Shown here piece after piece: positions 36,397 through 36,692 of a stretch of 36,692 nt of DNA. The stretch spans positions 1 through 36,692 of the forward strand of contig JAIOJF010000007.1 in assembly GCA_019911965.1 (NCBI GenBank), written 5' to 3'. The translations under genes and the position numbers were made by a program. This stretch comes from Paracoccaceae bacterium (GTDB lineage: Bacteria > Pseudomonadota > Alphaproteobacteria > Rhodobacterales > Rhodobacteraceae). The notes below the pieces were generated by a model that worked only from the letters and a program-made list of their open reading frames with translations, was not told where the DNA came from and did not search any database. Numbering within the stretch: position 1 is the first letter of the stretch; each line of letters begins with the position of its first letter.

Positions 36397-36665
36397 GACC
36401 AAGGCGGAAATGACAGGCAACGATGCCACAGACGGTTGAAGTCTCCGTTCGCCCGGGTTCCTGAATGCCTGCCTTCCCAAGGCCCGCCCCGGTTCCGTGG
36501 AGCCTGCATTTCCCACGCAGCAGCACCTTCAGGCCACACCATCCAGCCGACCCCGGAACCAGCATCGGGAACGACCTTTCTGCACCGCAGCACTTGCACT
36601 TGGCCGCGCAACATCATACCCAAGCACCAACCCCAGACGAAACATACTTGCGACGAGGACCCAAG
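36333..36665. other. Intergenic leader upstream of the putative mcl1
   Basis: This 333-bp gap has no gene I can support. Apart from the nested repeats near its left end, a partial inverted repeat TTGC/GCAA is visible at 36594-36611. It could be an operator, but the match is imperfect. No clear promoter was found. Confidence 0.4.
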
Positions 36666-36692
36666 ATGAGCTTTCGCATCCAGCCCCCTTCC
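36666..36692 (+). CDS. mcl1: Start of probable L-malyl-CoA / beta-methylmalyl-CoA lyase (cut by window end)
   Basis: Only nine codons are present (MSFRIQPPS), after GAGGA with 7-nt spacing. The peptide closely resembles the N-terminus I remember for Rhodobacter Mcl1 (MSFRLQPAP...). Mcl1 splits malyl-CoA and beta-methylmalyl-CoA in the ethylmalonyl-CoA pathway, which would fit with mcl2 elsewhere in the window. With so few residues this is a recognition from memory, not a domain assignment. Confidence 0.55.

Overview
The window is about 36.7 kb of GC-rich, gene-dense chromosome from an alphaproteobacterium, most likely a member of the Rhodobacterales. The evidence is the TCA-cycle block mdh / sucC / sucD, a CitE-like (3S)-malyl-CoA thioesterase (mcl2 type) beside mdh, the start of what looks like mcl1 (malyl-CoA / beta-methylmalyl-CoA lyase) at the right edge, a deoC / ALDH16 operon, and an alpha-2-macroglobulin / pbpC pair. 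I saw no rRNA, tRNA, CRISPR array, insertion sequence or prophage.

Layout. (1) 1-5529, minus strand: mdh, then sucC and sucD separated by three or four small non-TCA genes: a secreted protein, a possible 41-residue ORF, a lipoprotein and a zinc-ribbon methyltransferase. (2) 5684-9041: a TSUP permease, a small secreted protein, mcl2 and a phosphotransferase-like protein. (3) 9198-12822, plus: deoC, a two-TM protein and a double-domain ALDH16; DeoC would release acetaldehyde for ALDH16 to oxidise. (4) 12889-20438, minus: a 1830-residue thioester alpha-2-macroglobulin translationally coupled to pbpC (PBP1C), an envelope-defence/peptidoglycan pair. (5) 20675-22960: a soluble hybrid histidine kinase with two receiver domains. 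(6) 22996-30267: a GntR/FCD regulator divergent from a six-gene plus-strand cluster: GlxB-, GlxC- and GlxD-like proteins (the MgsABC / N-methylglutamate synthase type), an aldehyde dehydrogenase, a PuuB/DAO-type FAD oxidase and a Rid-family protein. (7) 30293-32526, minus: def, a second def-like gene lacking catalytic residues, fmt and a small membrane protein. (8) 32699-35514, plus: a membrane-protein/XRE module with its own repeat-rich promoter, a PatB/MalY C-S lyase, an L,D-transpeptidase and a membrane protein. (9) 35511-36332: a secreted alpha/beta hydrolase, then a 333-bp leader and the first nine codons of the putative mcl1.

The most interesting part is region 6. Read together, the genes could form a complete but undescribed N-alkylglutamate route for a primary amine other than methylamine. 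The GlxBCD/MgsABC-like complex would transfer the amine onto glutamate, a single-chain FAD oxidase would release glutamate and an aldehyde, the aldehyde dehydrogenase would oxidise the aldehyde, and the Rid protein would handle imines. Expression would be controlled by the GntR protein at a perfect 16-bp palindrome (ATACTGTATACAGTAT) and a second imperfect copy. The function is inference; the gene content and operators are visible. Other notable points are the degenerate deformylase in the fmt operon, a five-half-site GGTNACAT array at the XRE module, and paired GTGATCAC palindromes exactly 21 bp apart upstream of sucC.
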